Under the pieces are notes generated by a model, which saw only the letters and a program-made list of their open reading frames with translations, was not told the origin of the DNA and searched no databases. A DNA stretch of 36,747 bases from Muribaculaceae bacterium (GTDB lineage: Bacteria > Pseudomonadota > Alphaproteobacteria > Rs-D84), in NCBI GenBank assembly GCA_023665245.1, contig JAMPEH010000004.1:63872-100618 (forward strand). Direction: 5' to 3'. This document shows positions 22,035-29,984 of the stretch, piece by piece; within the stretch, counting starts at the first letter, position 1; each line of letters opens with the position of its first letter. Both the position numbers and the translations under genes were made by a program.

Positions 22035-23255
22035 ATGCGAAGCACTTTTTCACTATTGCCCTATATCAACCGCAGCAAAGTCAAGACTGACGGTACGACC
22101 GCCGTACTTTGCCGTATAACCATTGACGGCAAGCAGACAGTCATAAGCACAGGTATCTATTGCCGCCCAGAAGATTGGAACGGCAGGAAGAATGAGATAA
22201 AGATTATCAGGGAGAACAACCGTTTACGGGAATATCTGCGTCTGACGGAAGAAGCCTACACCGAGATACTGAAATCGCAAGGCGTGGTCAGTGCCGAAAT
22301 GCTGAAAAACCACATATCCTTGAACAACATTCATCCGACTACCTTATTGCAAATGGGAGAATGGGAACGTGAGCGGTTGAAGAAACATTCCGAAGAGATT
22401 GATTCCACTTCTTCCTATCGGGCTTCAATGTACTACCAGAAGTACCTGACGGACTTTATAGCGTCAACCGGGAAAAAGGACATTCCTCTTGAAGAAGTGA
22501 CGGAGGATTTCGGCAAGTCCTACAAAGCCCATTTGAAGAAATGCAAGAACTTCGGAGTTTCCCAAACAAACCATTGTCTGCGTTGGCTGAACCGATTATT
22601 GTACCTTGCAGTCGATAAGGAGATTATCCGTGTGAACCCCTGCGAGGATTTGGAATATGAAACGAAACCTGAGGCAAGACACAGGTACATCAGCCGTGAT
22701 GAGTTCAAGAAGATACTTTCCACACCGATGTATGACAAGCGGATGGAACTGGCAAGACGGGCTTTCATCTTCTCGACCCTGACCGGACTGGCGTATGCAG
22801 ACATACAACTGCTGCATCCCCATCATATCGGGACGAATGCGGAGGGCAGACGCTACATCCGCATCAACCGCAAGAAGACAAAAGTGGAGGCGTTCATACC
22901 CTTACATCCCATAGCGGAACAGATATTGTCGCTGTATAACACAACTGATGATGAGAAGCCCGTGTTTCCTCTTCCCAACCGTGATGCCCTATGGTTTGAG
23001 GTTCACGAGTTGGGAATAACCATAGGAAAAGAGGATAACTTGACCTATCATCAAAGTCGGCACAGCTTCGGCACTTTCCTGATTTCAGCGGACATACCCA
23101 TTGAGAGCATCGCCAAGATGATGGGACACTCCAATATCAGGACGACACAGGGATATGCACGGATAACAGACGATAAAATCTCCAAGGATATGGACAAACT
23201 GATGGAGCGGAGAAAGAAAATATCGGCTGGCGAAAAGAAAGAGAATAGTAAATAA
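22035..23255 (+). CDS. Tyrosine integrase 2 of a tandem pair
   Basis: A 406-aa integrase. The N terminus (LLPYINRSKVKTDGTTAVLCRITIDGK) is the common Bacteroides arm-binding domain. Catalytic residues are His339 and Arg342 in YHQSRHSFG, Gly-His 364-365 in MMGHSNI and Tyr374 in QGYARI. The Arg I position holds Ala253 (TGLAYAD), as in many relatives. The tail is Lys/Glu-rich. It shares an operon with integrase 1. Such pairs occur at the ends of several Bacteroides mobilisable or conjugative elements and may work jointly; the sequence does not show which one catalyses strand exchange. Confidence 0.92.
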   Translation: MRSTFSLLPYINRSKVKTDGTTAVLCRITIDGKQTVISTGIYCRPEDWNGRKNEIKIIRENNRLREYLRLTEEAYTEILKSQGVVSAEMLKNHISLNNIHPTTLLQMGEWERERLKKHSEEIDSTSSYRASMYYQKYLTDFIASTGKKDIPLEEVTEDFGKSYKAHLKKCKNFGVSQTNHCLRWLNRLLYLAVDKEIIRVNPCEDLEYETKPEARHRYISRDEFKKILSTPMYDKRMELARRAFIFSTLTGLAYADIQLLHPHHIGTNAEGRRYIRINRKKTKVEAFIPLHPIAEQILSLYNTTDDEKPVFPLPNRDALWFEVHELGITIGKEDNLTYHQSRHSFGTFLISADIPIESIAKMMGHSNIRTTQGYARITDDKISKDMDKLMERRKKISAGEKKENSK

Positions 23256-23276
23256 CCATTATAAAATAGATGAATT

Positions 23277-23651
23277 ATGAACAGAGGAATAATAACAATC
23301 AGTGAAACGGGGGTGGTCACCGTACCAACTGCCCCCGTGTGGATGACCCAGTTTGAGATAGCCGACCTGTTTGGGGTGTTCTCGTGCGACATCCGCAAGG
23401 CGATACGGGCAATCTACAAGAACAAGGAATTGAGTGAAACTTATACAATGAAGTATATCAAGCAAACTGACGGCATCAGCTATGATGTGTATAACCTTGA
23501 AATGATTATAGCCATTGCATTCAGGATATGCAGTAAAGAAAGTTTTCAGTTCAGACGGTTCGTAATAAATGAAATCTGCGCCTCCAAGAAAGGAAGTCCG
23601 ACAACATTGTTCTTCTCTTGCGGTAAGGGCAGTAACCTATGGTATAGTTGA
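23277..23651 (+). CDS. Small RhuM-like protein of Bacteroides elements
   Basis: A 124-aa protein, 21 bases after integrase 2 on the same strand. Residues 20-100 (PVWMTQFEIADLFGVFSCDIRKAIRAIYKNKELSE, YDVYNLEMIIAIAFRICSKESFQFRRFV) resemble the N-terminal DNA-binding-like part of RhuM/KilA-type proteins: a helix-turn-helix followed by a Tyr-x-Leu-(D/E) helix. The last 25 residues (SKKGSPTTLFFSCGKGSNLWYS) look foreign to that domain but stay in frame. A regulatory role near integrases is plausible, not demonstrated. It is probably co-transcribed with the integrases and followed by the terminator at 23872-23936. Confidence 0.65.
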   Translation: MNRGIITISETGVVTVPTAPVWMTQFEIADLFGVFSCDIRKAIRAIYKNKELSETYTMKYIKQTDGISYDVYNLEMIIAIAFRICSKESFQFRRFVINEICASKKGSPTTLFFSCGKGSNLWYS

Positions 23652-23871
23652 GGTTCATCCCGTCAGCCACCTGTTCCCGATGCTCGGATGCAAAGGTAGC
23701 GTGTGGCTTTGACGGCATTGGCAAGGTCAGGCGGCAGAGCCGTTTCAGGCAGAATCTTCCTCAAACGGGTTTGAGCGTATTCCGCCCGAAAACCTTGCCA
23801 CTGCCATCCACACGCTTGAAAGGCATCCGGCAACGGAAACAAGCGACTGGCGGGAAATCAGAAGAAATAGA
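23652..23871. other. Intergenic region without a credible gene
   Basis: Open frames exist on both strands, but none has family features or a start with context. The region holds a palindrome ctcaaacgggtttgag (23760-23775) and separated arms ggcaaggt / accttgcc. It may be regulatory or a decayed gene. Confidence 0.4.
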
Positions 23872-23936
23872 GGAACGGCTTACAGACGAAGCTAAACATT
23901 GATGCTTCATCTGTAAGCCGTTCCTTTTGTCTTTTT
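23872..23936 (+). terminator. Strong rho-independent terminator
   Basis: Arms at 23872-23892 and 23904-23924 pair over 21 bases with one mismatch (core acggcttacag / ctgtaagccgt), separated by 11 bases and followed by ttttgtcttttt. It ends the integrase operon before the convergent HTH genes. Confidence 0.75.
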
Positions 23937-23999
23937 GCCGAAGTTCCATTGCTGCCGCAAACATAGGGCAAGACGGCAAACTGCGCTCCTTCAAGAAAA

Positions 24000-24305
24000 T
24001 CAGGTTGCCTTCAGTCGGTAGGCGGATTGGTAGCCGTCAGCCAGCATCCTTTCGATGTCGGATTCACGGTAGAGGATTTTGCCGCCCAGCTGAATGTAGG
24101 CTATACGTTCCTCGTTGCGGTAGTCCTGAAGCGTCCGGCGGCTCACTTTCAACCGTGCCGACACTTCCTTGTCTGTGAAGAAACGCTCCCCGTTCAGTGT
24201 CGGGCGGTAGTTTGCGGTCAGATGCTCTACGTTGTCCAGCAGACGGTCAAGGCTGCCCAAGAAGTGGATTATCCACTCGTTGTCTTTGTTAATCAGTTCG
24301 CTCAT
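24000..24305 (-). CDS. Excisionase-type helix-turn-helix protein
   Basis: A 101-aa protein. The first 35 residues are helical (NEWIIHFLGSLDRLLDNVEHL). Residues 40-95 form a MerR-like HTH: RFFTDKEVSARLKVSRRTLQDYRNEERIAYIQLGGKILYRESDIERML. This is the standard pattern of the small HTH proteins that come in pairs in Bacteroides integrative elements and resemble Xis of CTnDOT. The gene follows another of the same type by 46 bases on the minus strand and converges on the integrase operon. A role in excision or its control is inferred from family and position. Confidence 0.8.
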   Translation of the reverse strand: MSELINKDNEWIIHFLGSLDRLLDNVEHLTANYRPTLNGERFFTDKEVSARLKVSRRTLQDYRNEERIAYIQLGGKILYRESDIERMLADGYQSAYRLKAT

Positions 24306-24351
24306 ATTACTTTGGATTTAGTGTAATTATTGTTATTACTCTATTCGGTTA

Positions 24352-24663
24352 TCAGATTGTTCTGCCTTTGAACTTTGCTTCTTTTCGCCTGTCCTCCACG
24401 ATGGAAACGATGCGTTGCACGTCTTCGGGACGGTAATAGGTCTTGTGGTTTATCTGCGAATAAGCCAACGTGCCGTTGTCCCGAAGCGTCTGCAAGGTTC
24501 GGGGGCTGATGTTGAGCATCCGGCACACGTCCTGATTGTCCATCCACTCGCTCATTTTCTTTTCGCCGTGACGATGGCAGATGGCATCCATACGGCTGAC
24601 GAAGCGGTCGAACTTGGCGACCAGTTCCTCGAAGGTCTTTCTCTCGATTGATACGATTTCCAT
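24352..24663 (-). CDS. Excisionase-type helix-turn-helix protein
   Basis: A 103-aa protein, first gene of the minus-strand pair. It has an N-terminal helix (FEELVAKFDRFVSRMDAICHRHG) and an HTH at about residues 38-90: EWMDNQDVCRMLNISPRTLQTLRDNGTLAYSQINHKTYYRPEDVQRIV. It ends in a basic KEAKFKGRTI. A box resembling TAnnTTTG (one mismatch, TTCCTTTG on the minus strand, about 24701-24708) lies just upstream. It probably acts with its partner on the att region or the integrase promoter. Confidence 0.8.
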   Translation of the reverse strand: MEIVSIERKTFEELVAKFDRFVSRMDAICHRHGEKKMSEWMDNQDVCRMLNISPRTLQTLRDNGTLAYSQINHKTYYRPEDVQRIVSIVEDRRKEAKFKGRTI

Positions 24664-25205
24664 ATTGTCTTTCTTTTAGTTGTTACTGTTTCTTTTGCCG
24701 CAAAGGAATATATAATCCGTTACCTGACAATAGGTTCCCCGAAAGTGGAAGCGTGTTGCGCTGATACGGCAGTCATTGTCCGGGATGCTGACTTCCCTTT
24801 GGCGGCTATCATTCCTTCTCCTGCAAAGAAATACATAATCCGGCATCCGGCAATGGTTTCAATCAGGTCTGGCAGCAAGTGGCACAGGGTGGTAGAGGTT
24901 GGCATTGGCTGGAGGCAGCGGTTATCCTCTTAATTCTAAAAAATAGAAAGGTGGCAAGGGGAAAAATAAGGGCTTAATTCAAATTCGCCTACAATTGAGT
25001 CTTTGCCCTTTCGGGCATATACATCCGGCAAAACGGTGAAGTCCTCACCGTTTTATCAACCGCCATAATGCAAAACCACACAAAATTGCCTAAGAGAATC
25101 CAAGTGCTTGACTGACTGTATTAAAGCGCCTTACTTTGCTCCCGATAATCGGTCAAGGTGTTTACCAAGACCACAGTTAATAACTTAATCAATTTGTTTT
25201 TTACA
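24664..25205. other. Long non-coding stretch with a diverged direct repeat
   Basis: No credible gene is seen in 542 bp. A diverged direct repeat of about 35 bp occurs at 24700-24735 and 24823-24857; both copies start gcaaag(g/a)aata and continue into ataatccg. The first copy overlaps the promoter-like box of the HTH gene, so the second may be a duplicated promoter fragment. The right part before 25206 is A/T-rich leader DNA with an imperfect TCAATTTG box ahead of the next gene. Confidence 0.4.
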
Positions 25206-25673
25206 ATGAAGAGAGAACCAAACATTACAGAGCAGCAGGCTCGTGAAATCGTGGAAAAGATGGGACGCAGGGAATCCTACACTCCCAAGTCGATGAATGA
25301 CATCTACAGACGTATCGGTCTGGAGCCGGATGAGCTGGAACTGCCCGGCAATACCGTTACGGAGGAAACGGAGACCGCTATGGCGGATGAACCGTCAAGT
25401 GAGGCGGTCGAGAAAACGGCAATGCCGCAGAAGCGTGTCAGCAGCAAGCAGCGCAGGTTGTCGTTGGAGGAGTACTGCGCCACCTACCTGAAAGTCCCGA
25501 AACTTGTCAACCGCAAGCCCGTGTTCGTCAGCGAGACGGTGCGTGACGAACTCGACAGGGTTGTCCGCTTCCTCGGAGGAAAGGGCATGAGCGCATCGGG
25601 GCTGATTGAAAACCTCGTCCGCCTGCACCTCGACACCTATCGGAACGACATCGAGCAGTGGCGCAAGCTCTGA
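25206..25673 (+). CDS. DUF3408 mobilisation-region protein
   Basis: A 155-aa protein starting at ATG 25206 (MKREPNITEQQAREIVEKMG); the open frame extends 48 bases further upstream, but that start has no supporting context. The first 90 residues are polar and acidic and probably disordered. Residues 95-155 (RRLSLEEYCATYLKVPKLVNRKPVFVSETVRDELDRVVRFLGGKGMSASGLIENLVRLHLDTYRNDIEQW) are the DUF3408 domain, with the look of a ribbon-helix-helix DNA-binding module. In Bacteroides elements this family sits just before mobilisation genes, as here, and probably contributes to relaxosome assembly or partition. Confidence 0.8.
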   Translation: MKREPNITEQQAREIVEKMGRRESYTPKSMNDIYRRIGLEPDELELPGNTVTEETETAMADEPSSEAVEKTAMPQKRVSSKQRRLSLEEYCATYLKVPKLVNRKPVFVSETVRDELDRVVRFLGGKGMSASGLIENLVRLHLDTYRNDIEQWRKL

Positions 25674-25760
25674 CGGGATTACAGAAAGTCGGTTGGGCTG
25701 GTGAATACACTTCATCGGCTTAACCGATACCCAAGATGAGTGAGTACACCCGGAAACAAA

Positions 25761-25885
25761 TCCGACAGGCGGAGGATTTTTGTGTCCTCAAAGACACAGC
25801 AAGGTATATTTTCAGTTACCCGAATAATTCTAAGTAACTGAAAATGCCTTCACCGCCGTGGGCAGAATTATCCTCCGCAGTCGGA
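25761..25885. other. Nested inverted repeats, candidate oriT
   Basis: Three inverted repeats lie inside one another or side by side between the DUF3408 and MobC-like genes. Outer arms are at 25761-25777 and 25870-25885 (tccgac.ggcggaggat / atcctccgc.gtcgga, with a small bulge). There is a small hairpin tgtgtc/gacaca at 25781-25798. A perfect 12-bp pair attttcagttac/gtaactgaaaat lies at 25808-25819 and 25834-25845. Origins of transfer in this position are common in Bacteroides mobilisable elements. No nick-site consensus could be confirmed. Confidence 0.45.
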
Positions 25886-25952
25886 TAATTTCGGAGTTCA
25901 TTAATCAAAGATTAAGCAATGGACAAGCCATAAAATTAAAAGAATAAGAAGC

Positions 25953-26372
25953 ATGAAGAAGAACAAGTACGGGAGAAATCCCAAGTTGAACCCGAAGACA
26001 CACTGTGTGATGGTGCGCTTCGATGATGTAGAATGGAACAGGTTTCTGACGATGTATGAGGAATCGAACGTGTATGCGAAGGCAGTCTTTCTCAAGGCGC
26101 ACTTCTTCGGTCAGAAGTTCAAGGTGCTGAAAGTGGACAAGACGATGCTGGACTACTATACCAAACTGTCGGACTTCCACGCCCAGTTCCGCTGCATAGG
26201 CACGAACTACAATCAGGTTGTCAAGGAGCTACGCATCCACTTCTCGGAGAAGAAGGCGATGGTGTTGCTCTACAAGCTGGAGAAGTGTACCATCGACCTT
26301 GTGAAACTGAGCCGTGAGATTGTAGAGCTTTCAAGGGAGATGGAGAAATGTTACCAATCCAAATCCGACTGA
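25953..26372 (+). CDS. MobC-like relaxosome accessory protein
   Basis: A 139-aa basic protein. The start (KKNKYGRNPKLNPKTHCVMVRFDDVEWNRFLTMYEESNVYAKAVFLKAHFFGQKF) fits the ribbon-helix-helix-like part of MobC/MobA-type mobilisation proteins. YTKLSDFHAQFRCIGTNYNQVVKELR is the conserved helix of the family (usual form h-x-x-IGxNhNQhhk). Such proteins bind oriT DNA and help the relaxase. Normally a relaxase gene follows directly; here the stop is followed after 1 base by the start of a recombinase gene, and no relaxase is present in the window. Intact in length, it is orphaned by context. Confidence 0.82.
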   Translation: MKKNKYGRNPKLNPKTHCVMVRFDDVEWNRFLTMYEESNVYAKAVFLKAHFFGQKFKVLKVDKTMLDYYTKLSDFHAQFRCIGTNYNQVVKELRIHFSEKKAMVLLYKLEKCTIDLVKLSREIVELSREMEKCYQSKSD

Positions 26373-26373
26373 C

Positions 26374-27582
26374 ATGGCATCGGTCAAGGTCAAGTTTCGC
26401 CCATCCACCATAGGCGGCAAGGAGGGCACAATCTACTATCAGGTGATTCATAACCGTGTGGTCAGGCAGATATATACCGACTATAAACTTTTCGCTTCGG
26501 AATGGGACTGCCATTCCGAAGCGGTCATACTGCATCGTGTTCCGAATAAGCAAGAGCGGAATAACCATTTGCTTTCGATAAGCTCACGCATCAGATGGGA
26601 TAAGGACAGGTTAAACAAGATTATACAGACCTTATCCCAATCCGGCACATTTGTGACGGATGATGTAGTCGTGCGCTTTCAGGACAACAGGCAGGAGCCA
26701 TCGTTTAACAACTATATCCGCCAGCAGATTGCCAGATTGAAACGCTTGGGGAAGATACGCACCTCGGAAACCTATACGGCAGCACTCCGAAGTTTCAGCG
26801 GTTTTATGGATGACAAAGAGGTCTTGTTTGACCAGATTAACGCTGACCTGATAGCGGAATATGAGGCTTATCTAAAAGGCAGAGGCAACTCGCCCAATAC
26901 CATCTCGTTCTATATGCGTATCCTGAAAGCGGTTTATAACCGTGCCACTGAAGACGGATTGACCGAACAACGGCATCCGTTCAAGTCTGTCTATACGGGA
27001 GTGGAGAAAACTTTGAAGCGAGCCATATCGCTTGGCGACCTTAAACGCATCAAAGGGCTGGATTTGTCGTTGAAGCCAAACCTTGACTTTGCCCGTGATA
27101 TGTTCCTATTCTGTTTCTACACAAGGGGTATGTCGTTCATAGATATGGCTTATCTGAGAAAGAAGGACTTGCAGAACGGCATCCTTTCTTACCGCAGACG
27201 AAAGACTGGTCAACAATTGTTCATTAAATGGGAAAAGTGCATGCAGGAGATTGTTGACAAATATCCCGTAAATGAAACGGAATACCTTTTACCCATCATT
27301 ACAGAACAGAACAAAGATTATCGAAAGCAATACACCAACGAACTTCACCGAGTGAACCATCTGTTGAAGAAAATAGGGAAGCAACTGAATTTGCCAATAC
27401 CCTTGACAATGTATGTCGGACGGCACTCGTGGGCAAGTATTGCCAAGAGCCGCAATGTGCCTATTTCCGTCATCAGCGAGGGGATGGGGCATGATTCGGA
27501 GAACACCACGCAGATTTATCTTGCATCGCTGGATACCTCAGTGGTGGATAAAGCCAATAAGAAGATACTGGATTTGCTGTGA
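26374..27582 (+). CDS. Tyrosine recombinase of the Bacteroides DNA-invertase type
   Basis: A 402-aa recombinase whose start MASVKVKFRPSTIGGKEGTIYYQVIHNRVVRQI and core FARDMFLFCFYTRGMSFIDMAYLRKKDLQNGI match the family that includes the site-specific invertases (Tsr type) flipping promoters in Bacteroides. Catalytic features are Arg251 in YTRGMSF, Arg350 in MYVGRHSWAS (Tyr347 stands where His is usual, as in relatives), His373 in GMGHDSE and Tyr382 in QIYLASLD. It begins 1 base after the MobC-like stop. Its stop is 31 bases before an 18-bp inverted repeat that encloses a promoter-like box. Inversion of that segment is its most likely local job; element integration is an alternative. Confidence 0.88.
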   Translation: MASVKVKFRPSTIGGKEGTIYYQVIHNRVVRQIYTDYKLFASEWDCHSEAVILHRVPNKQERNNHLLSISSRIRWDKDRLNKIIQTLSQSGTFVTDDVVVRFQDNRQEPSFNNYIRQQIARLKRLGKIRTSETYTAALRSFSGFMDDKEVLFDQINADLIAEYEAYLKGRGNSPNTISFYMRILKAVYNRATEDGLTEQRHPFKSVYTGVEKTLKRAISLGDLKRIKGLDLSLKPNLDFARDMFLFCFYTRGMSFIDMAYLRKKDLQNGILSYRRRKTGQQLFIKWEKCMQEIVDKYPVNETEYLLPIITEQNKDYRKQYTNELHRVNHLLKKIGKQLNLPIPLTMYVGRHSWASIAKSRNVPISVISEGMGHDSENTTQIYLASLDTSVVDKANKKILDLL

Positions 27583-27613
27583 AACCGTGAATGTTTTGCA
27601 AATCTGTCCAACG

Positions 27614-27808
27614 CTTTCTAAGAGACGGATATTACAATGCAAAGTTACGCAAAATAATGATTTCTAGGCTGTAAAATACTGAGAATTTTGCAGGTACTAT
27701 ATTTTTTGTTTTGCGAGGGATATTGGATGTTTTGCGAAATCATCTATGGAAATAAAAAATATATCTCAATATCAACGATATAGAGTAATTTATCCGTCTC
27801 TTAGAAAG
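27614..27808. repeat. Candidate invertible promoter segment bounded by an 18-bp inverted repeat
   Basis: A perfect inverted repeat: ctttctaagagacggata at 27614-27631 and its exact complement at 27791-27808, enclosing 159 bp of A/T-rich DNA without a gene. The arms do not extend further on either side. The loop is far too long for a terminator. The segment lies between the stop of an invertase-type recombinase and the first Ter-cluster gene, and contains the promoter box at 27640-27647. This arrangement is that of the invertible promoters of Bacteroides surface-polysaccharide and SusC/D loci. Confidence 0.75.
27640..27647 (-). promoter_or_regulatory. Promoter -7 box inside the candidate invertible segment (now facing left)
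   Basis: TAACTTTG on the minus strand is a perfect TAnnTTTG, 8 bases inside the left repeat arm. It would transcribe toward the recombinase 3' end. If the segment flips, the box moves to 27775-27782 on the plus strand and would drive the TerB-domain gene with a leader of about 75 bases. No clear -33 TTTG is seen; a T-rich ttttac lies at about the right distance. I see no equally good rightward box in the present orientation. Confidence 0.6.
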
Positions 27809-27863
27809 AGATTCCCACAAAATCATACTACTTCACCTGAAAACGACCTTGGATATAACTGAT

Positions 27864-29258
27864 ATGAGATACGAAGAAAGAGCATGTATAGTTAGAATTG
27901 CCTTAGACCTAATAAAGGCTGATGGCATTATAGATACAAGAGAGATTGACTCCCTTGATGTTCTAAGAAAGAAGTATGCTATCACTAGGGAAGATGAGAT
28001 ATGTGCAGCCGATTACACACTATCTCAAGCCTTAAAACATATAACATCTGCCGATGATGCCACTAAGCATACTTTCATGCAGGACTTTATTCAGATTACC
28101 ATGTCTGATGATTTTTGTGCTCGCGAAGAAGCTTTGCTCTTAATGGCTTTACGCTTGATGCTTACTATAGACTTACCATGTGAAGTTTCTATTTTATCTT
28201 TCGATTCTTCGGTAATTAACTTTGAGAACTCGCAAATCTTGTATTTGGAGAGCGAATTTGACAAGGAAGTAAATGAGCAGATGCAGAAGTTTTATCGAGA
28301 AATCTGTTCAGAGGTTCGTCTTGCCGGATTTGAGTTGGTTTACCTGCCGAAAGTTTCTGAGCATTATAGTAGCATAGCAGAAGCAGACTTATTGAGAATC
28401 GTAAAGTGCCTGTACCCTAAAGTAAGTACAGAAAGGCTACAATCTGTCATAACACAAATGCTCAATTTGTCAACAGCCTCATTCTGTAACAATCAGTTAT
28501 CTCCCAAGTTTTCTATTAAGGAGCTTCGTTCTATCAGCCCCTCTTTCTTAATCAAAATAGGTGATTCAACGGTTAATGACAAAAGAATATCGAATTTTCT
28601 GCTTGTGGAAATAGAAAAAAATCCATTGGCTACAATCAGGACTATACTTGACCTTTTTGCTGAGCATTACCATAATCTGCGTCTGAATTACATTCAAGAG
28701 GCGAAAGGTCGCTTTATCTTCACAGGATATTACCGACAGATTTTTGATATTCTTATGCTTCGTAAAGGGATAAAGAGTACCGTTGTGTTAGACCCGTCTC
28801 GTGAACGTATATATTTCCCTGAAGCAGATGTCAAATTGAATAAAATACACCGTCGCGAAAAAGCTCTCTATGCTTTATTTCTAATGGAATCTGCCAGTGG
28901 TGGCATAAACTTCAGTCCACCGGAATCGCCAAAACAACTTGAACGGTATGAAAAACGCATGAAAGCAATTATGCACAAGTACCAACTCATTTATAGGATG
29001 TTTGGTGGAGATTCGGAAAAAGCTCCTAATATAGAGATACCCGAAATACGCTTACCGATGATAAGTTTACTGAAGAAACAGTTATCCCAGCTAAAGGACA
29101 TTCTTTATCATGTGGACGACTACATGATTCAACGAAATATATATGGCAATTATTCGGTAAACATTTCCGCATCGTTATGCTGTTGCTGTGGAGTTGAAAG
29201 AACCGATATAAAACTTTTATCAGAATCGGAAGATTGGATAAGAATAGCTGCCATATAG
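27864..29258 (+). CDS. TerB-domain protein, first gene of the Ter cluster
   Basis: A 464-aa cytosolic protein, taking ATG 27864 (MRYEERACIVRIALDLIKADGIIDTREIDSLDVLRKKYAIT); a TTG 15 bases upstream is in frame. Residues about 1-110 have the TerB pattern: a helix, the acidic turn ADGIIDTREID, and a second helical hairpin (DDFCAREEALLLMALRLM). TerB domains are linked to metal sensing and membrane-associated Ter complexes. The remaining 350 residues are unrecognised, apart from a helical C-terminal section (LHRREKALYALF-like) and a CCCCGVE cluster near the end. It lies directly downstream of the candidate invertible segment and 160 bp upstream of the terD genes, which have their own promoter box. 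Confidence 0.7.
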   Translation: MRYEERACIVRIALDLIKADGIIDTREIDSLDVLRKKYAITREDEICAADYTLSQALKHITSADDATKHTFMQDFIQITMSDDFCAREEALLLMALRLMLTIDLPCEVSILSFDSSVINFENSQILYLESEFDKEVNEQMQKFYREICSEVRLAGFELVYLPKVSEHYSSIAEADLLRIVKCLYPKVSTERLQSVITQMLNLSTASFCNNQLSPKFSIKELRSISPSFLIKIGDSTVNDKRISNFLLVEIEKNPLATIRTILDLFAEHYHNLRLNYIQEAKGRFIFTGYYRQIFDILMLRKGIKSTVVLDPSRERIYFPEADVKLNKIHRREKALYALFLMESASGGINFSPPESPKQLERYEKRMKAIMHKYQLIYRMFGGDSEKAPNIEIPEIRLPMISLLKKQLSQLKDILYHVDDYMIQRNIYGNYSVNISASLCCCCGVERTDIKLLSESEDWIRIAAI

Positions 29259-29373
29259 CGCAATCTTTCTATCGTAAAGTCAAAGGGTTCAAAGGTTGCA
29301 ACTTTCATTTGCCGAAAAAAGCAGTTCTCGGTTGTAACGTTTCTAAAAGTCAGGAGCTAACTAAAGAACAACA

Positions 29374-29381
29374 TAATTTTG
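29374..29381 (+). promoter_or_regulatory. Promoter -7 box of the terD-led operon (TAATTTTG)
   Basis: A perfect TAnnTTTG 38 bases upstream of the first terD-like ATG, giving a leader of about 31 bases that is very A-rich. It implies that the terD-to-phosphatase block can be expressed independently of the TerB gene. Confidence 0.6.
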
Positions 29382-29418
29382 CATCAGAAATAATTCAAAC
29401 AAATTAAAATTTACAACT

Positions 29419-29979
29419 ATGATTAATCTTGAAAAAGGACAGCGCATCAGCATGGACAAAGGTCTTACGCTGGTAGGTGTAGGTCTCGGATGGGATCCGA
29501 ATGAAGGTACAGGATATGATTTCGACTTGGACGCATCAGCATTTATGCTTGGCGAAAGCGGAAGGATACCGACTGATGAGTATTTTGTTTTCTACAACAA
29601 CCAAAAATCTCCTGACGGTTCGGTTGAGTCAACTGGCGATGACTTGACAGGTGGTAATAGCGATGGGGGTGATGACGAGACTATAAATGTAGACTTGTCA
29701 AAGGTTGATCCTAAAATTCAGGAAATCGTTTTTACTGCAACAATCTACAAAGCAGAGGAACGCAGACAGAATTTTGGTCAAGTGCGAAATTCGTATATAC
29801 GCATCTATGATGCCAAGACAAATGCCGAGATAGCTCGCTATGACCTTGACGAAGACTTCTCTATTGAGACAGCAGTAGAATTCGGACGTCTGTATCGTCG
29901 TGGCGATGAATGGAAATTTGAAGCTATGGGTATAGGCAACAAGGGAGGTTTACAATCTTTAGTTAATAAATACGCTTAA
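29419..29979 (+). CDS. terD: TerD family protein
   Basis: A 186-aa TerD-domain protein of classical length. The N terminus INLEKGQRISMDKGLTLVGVGLGWDPN is the family hallmark. Acidic calcium-binding loops follow: DFDLDASAFML, the GDDLTGGNSDGGDDETINVDL stretch and RYDLDEDFS. It ends EWKFEAMGIGNKGGLQSLVNKYA. TerD proteins are cytosolic, bind calcium and act with TerB/TerC and, in wider Ter systems, with TerY-kinase-phosphatase modules in stress or anti-phage responses. The next gene is a clear tandem duplicate starting 5 bases after the stop. Confidence 0.95.
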   Translation: MINLEKGQRISMDKGLTLVGVGLGWDPNEGTGYDFDLDASAFMLGESGRIPTDEYFVFYNNQKSPDGSVESTGDDLTGGNSDGGDDETINVDLSKVDPKIQEIVFTATIYKAEERRQNFGQVRNSYIRIYDAKTNAEIARYDLDEDFSIETAVEFGRLYRRGDEWKFEAMGIGNKGGLQSLVNKYA

Positions 29980-29984
29980 ATGGT

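Noticed and set aside
20792..23255. Loss of the first catalytic Arg (Cys262, Ala253) as evidence that the tandem integrases are dead
   Set aside because: IntDOT-like Bacteroides integrases naturally lack this Arg, and all other catalytic residues are present.
23652..23994. Open frames on both strands between the RhuM-like gene and the HTH genes
   Set aside because: They overlap a strong terminator hairpin, show no family features and lack start context.
27614..27808. The 18-bp inverted repeat as a transcription terminator of the recombinase gene
   Set aside because: A 159-base loop is too long for an intrinsic terminator, and no T-run follows the second arm.
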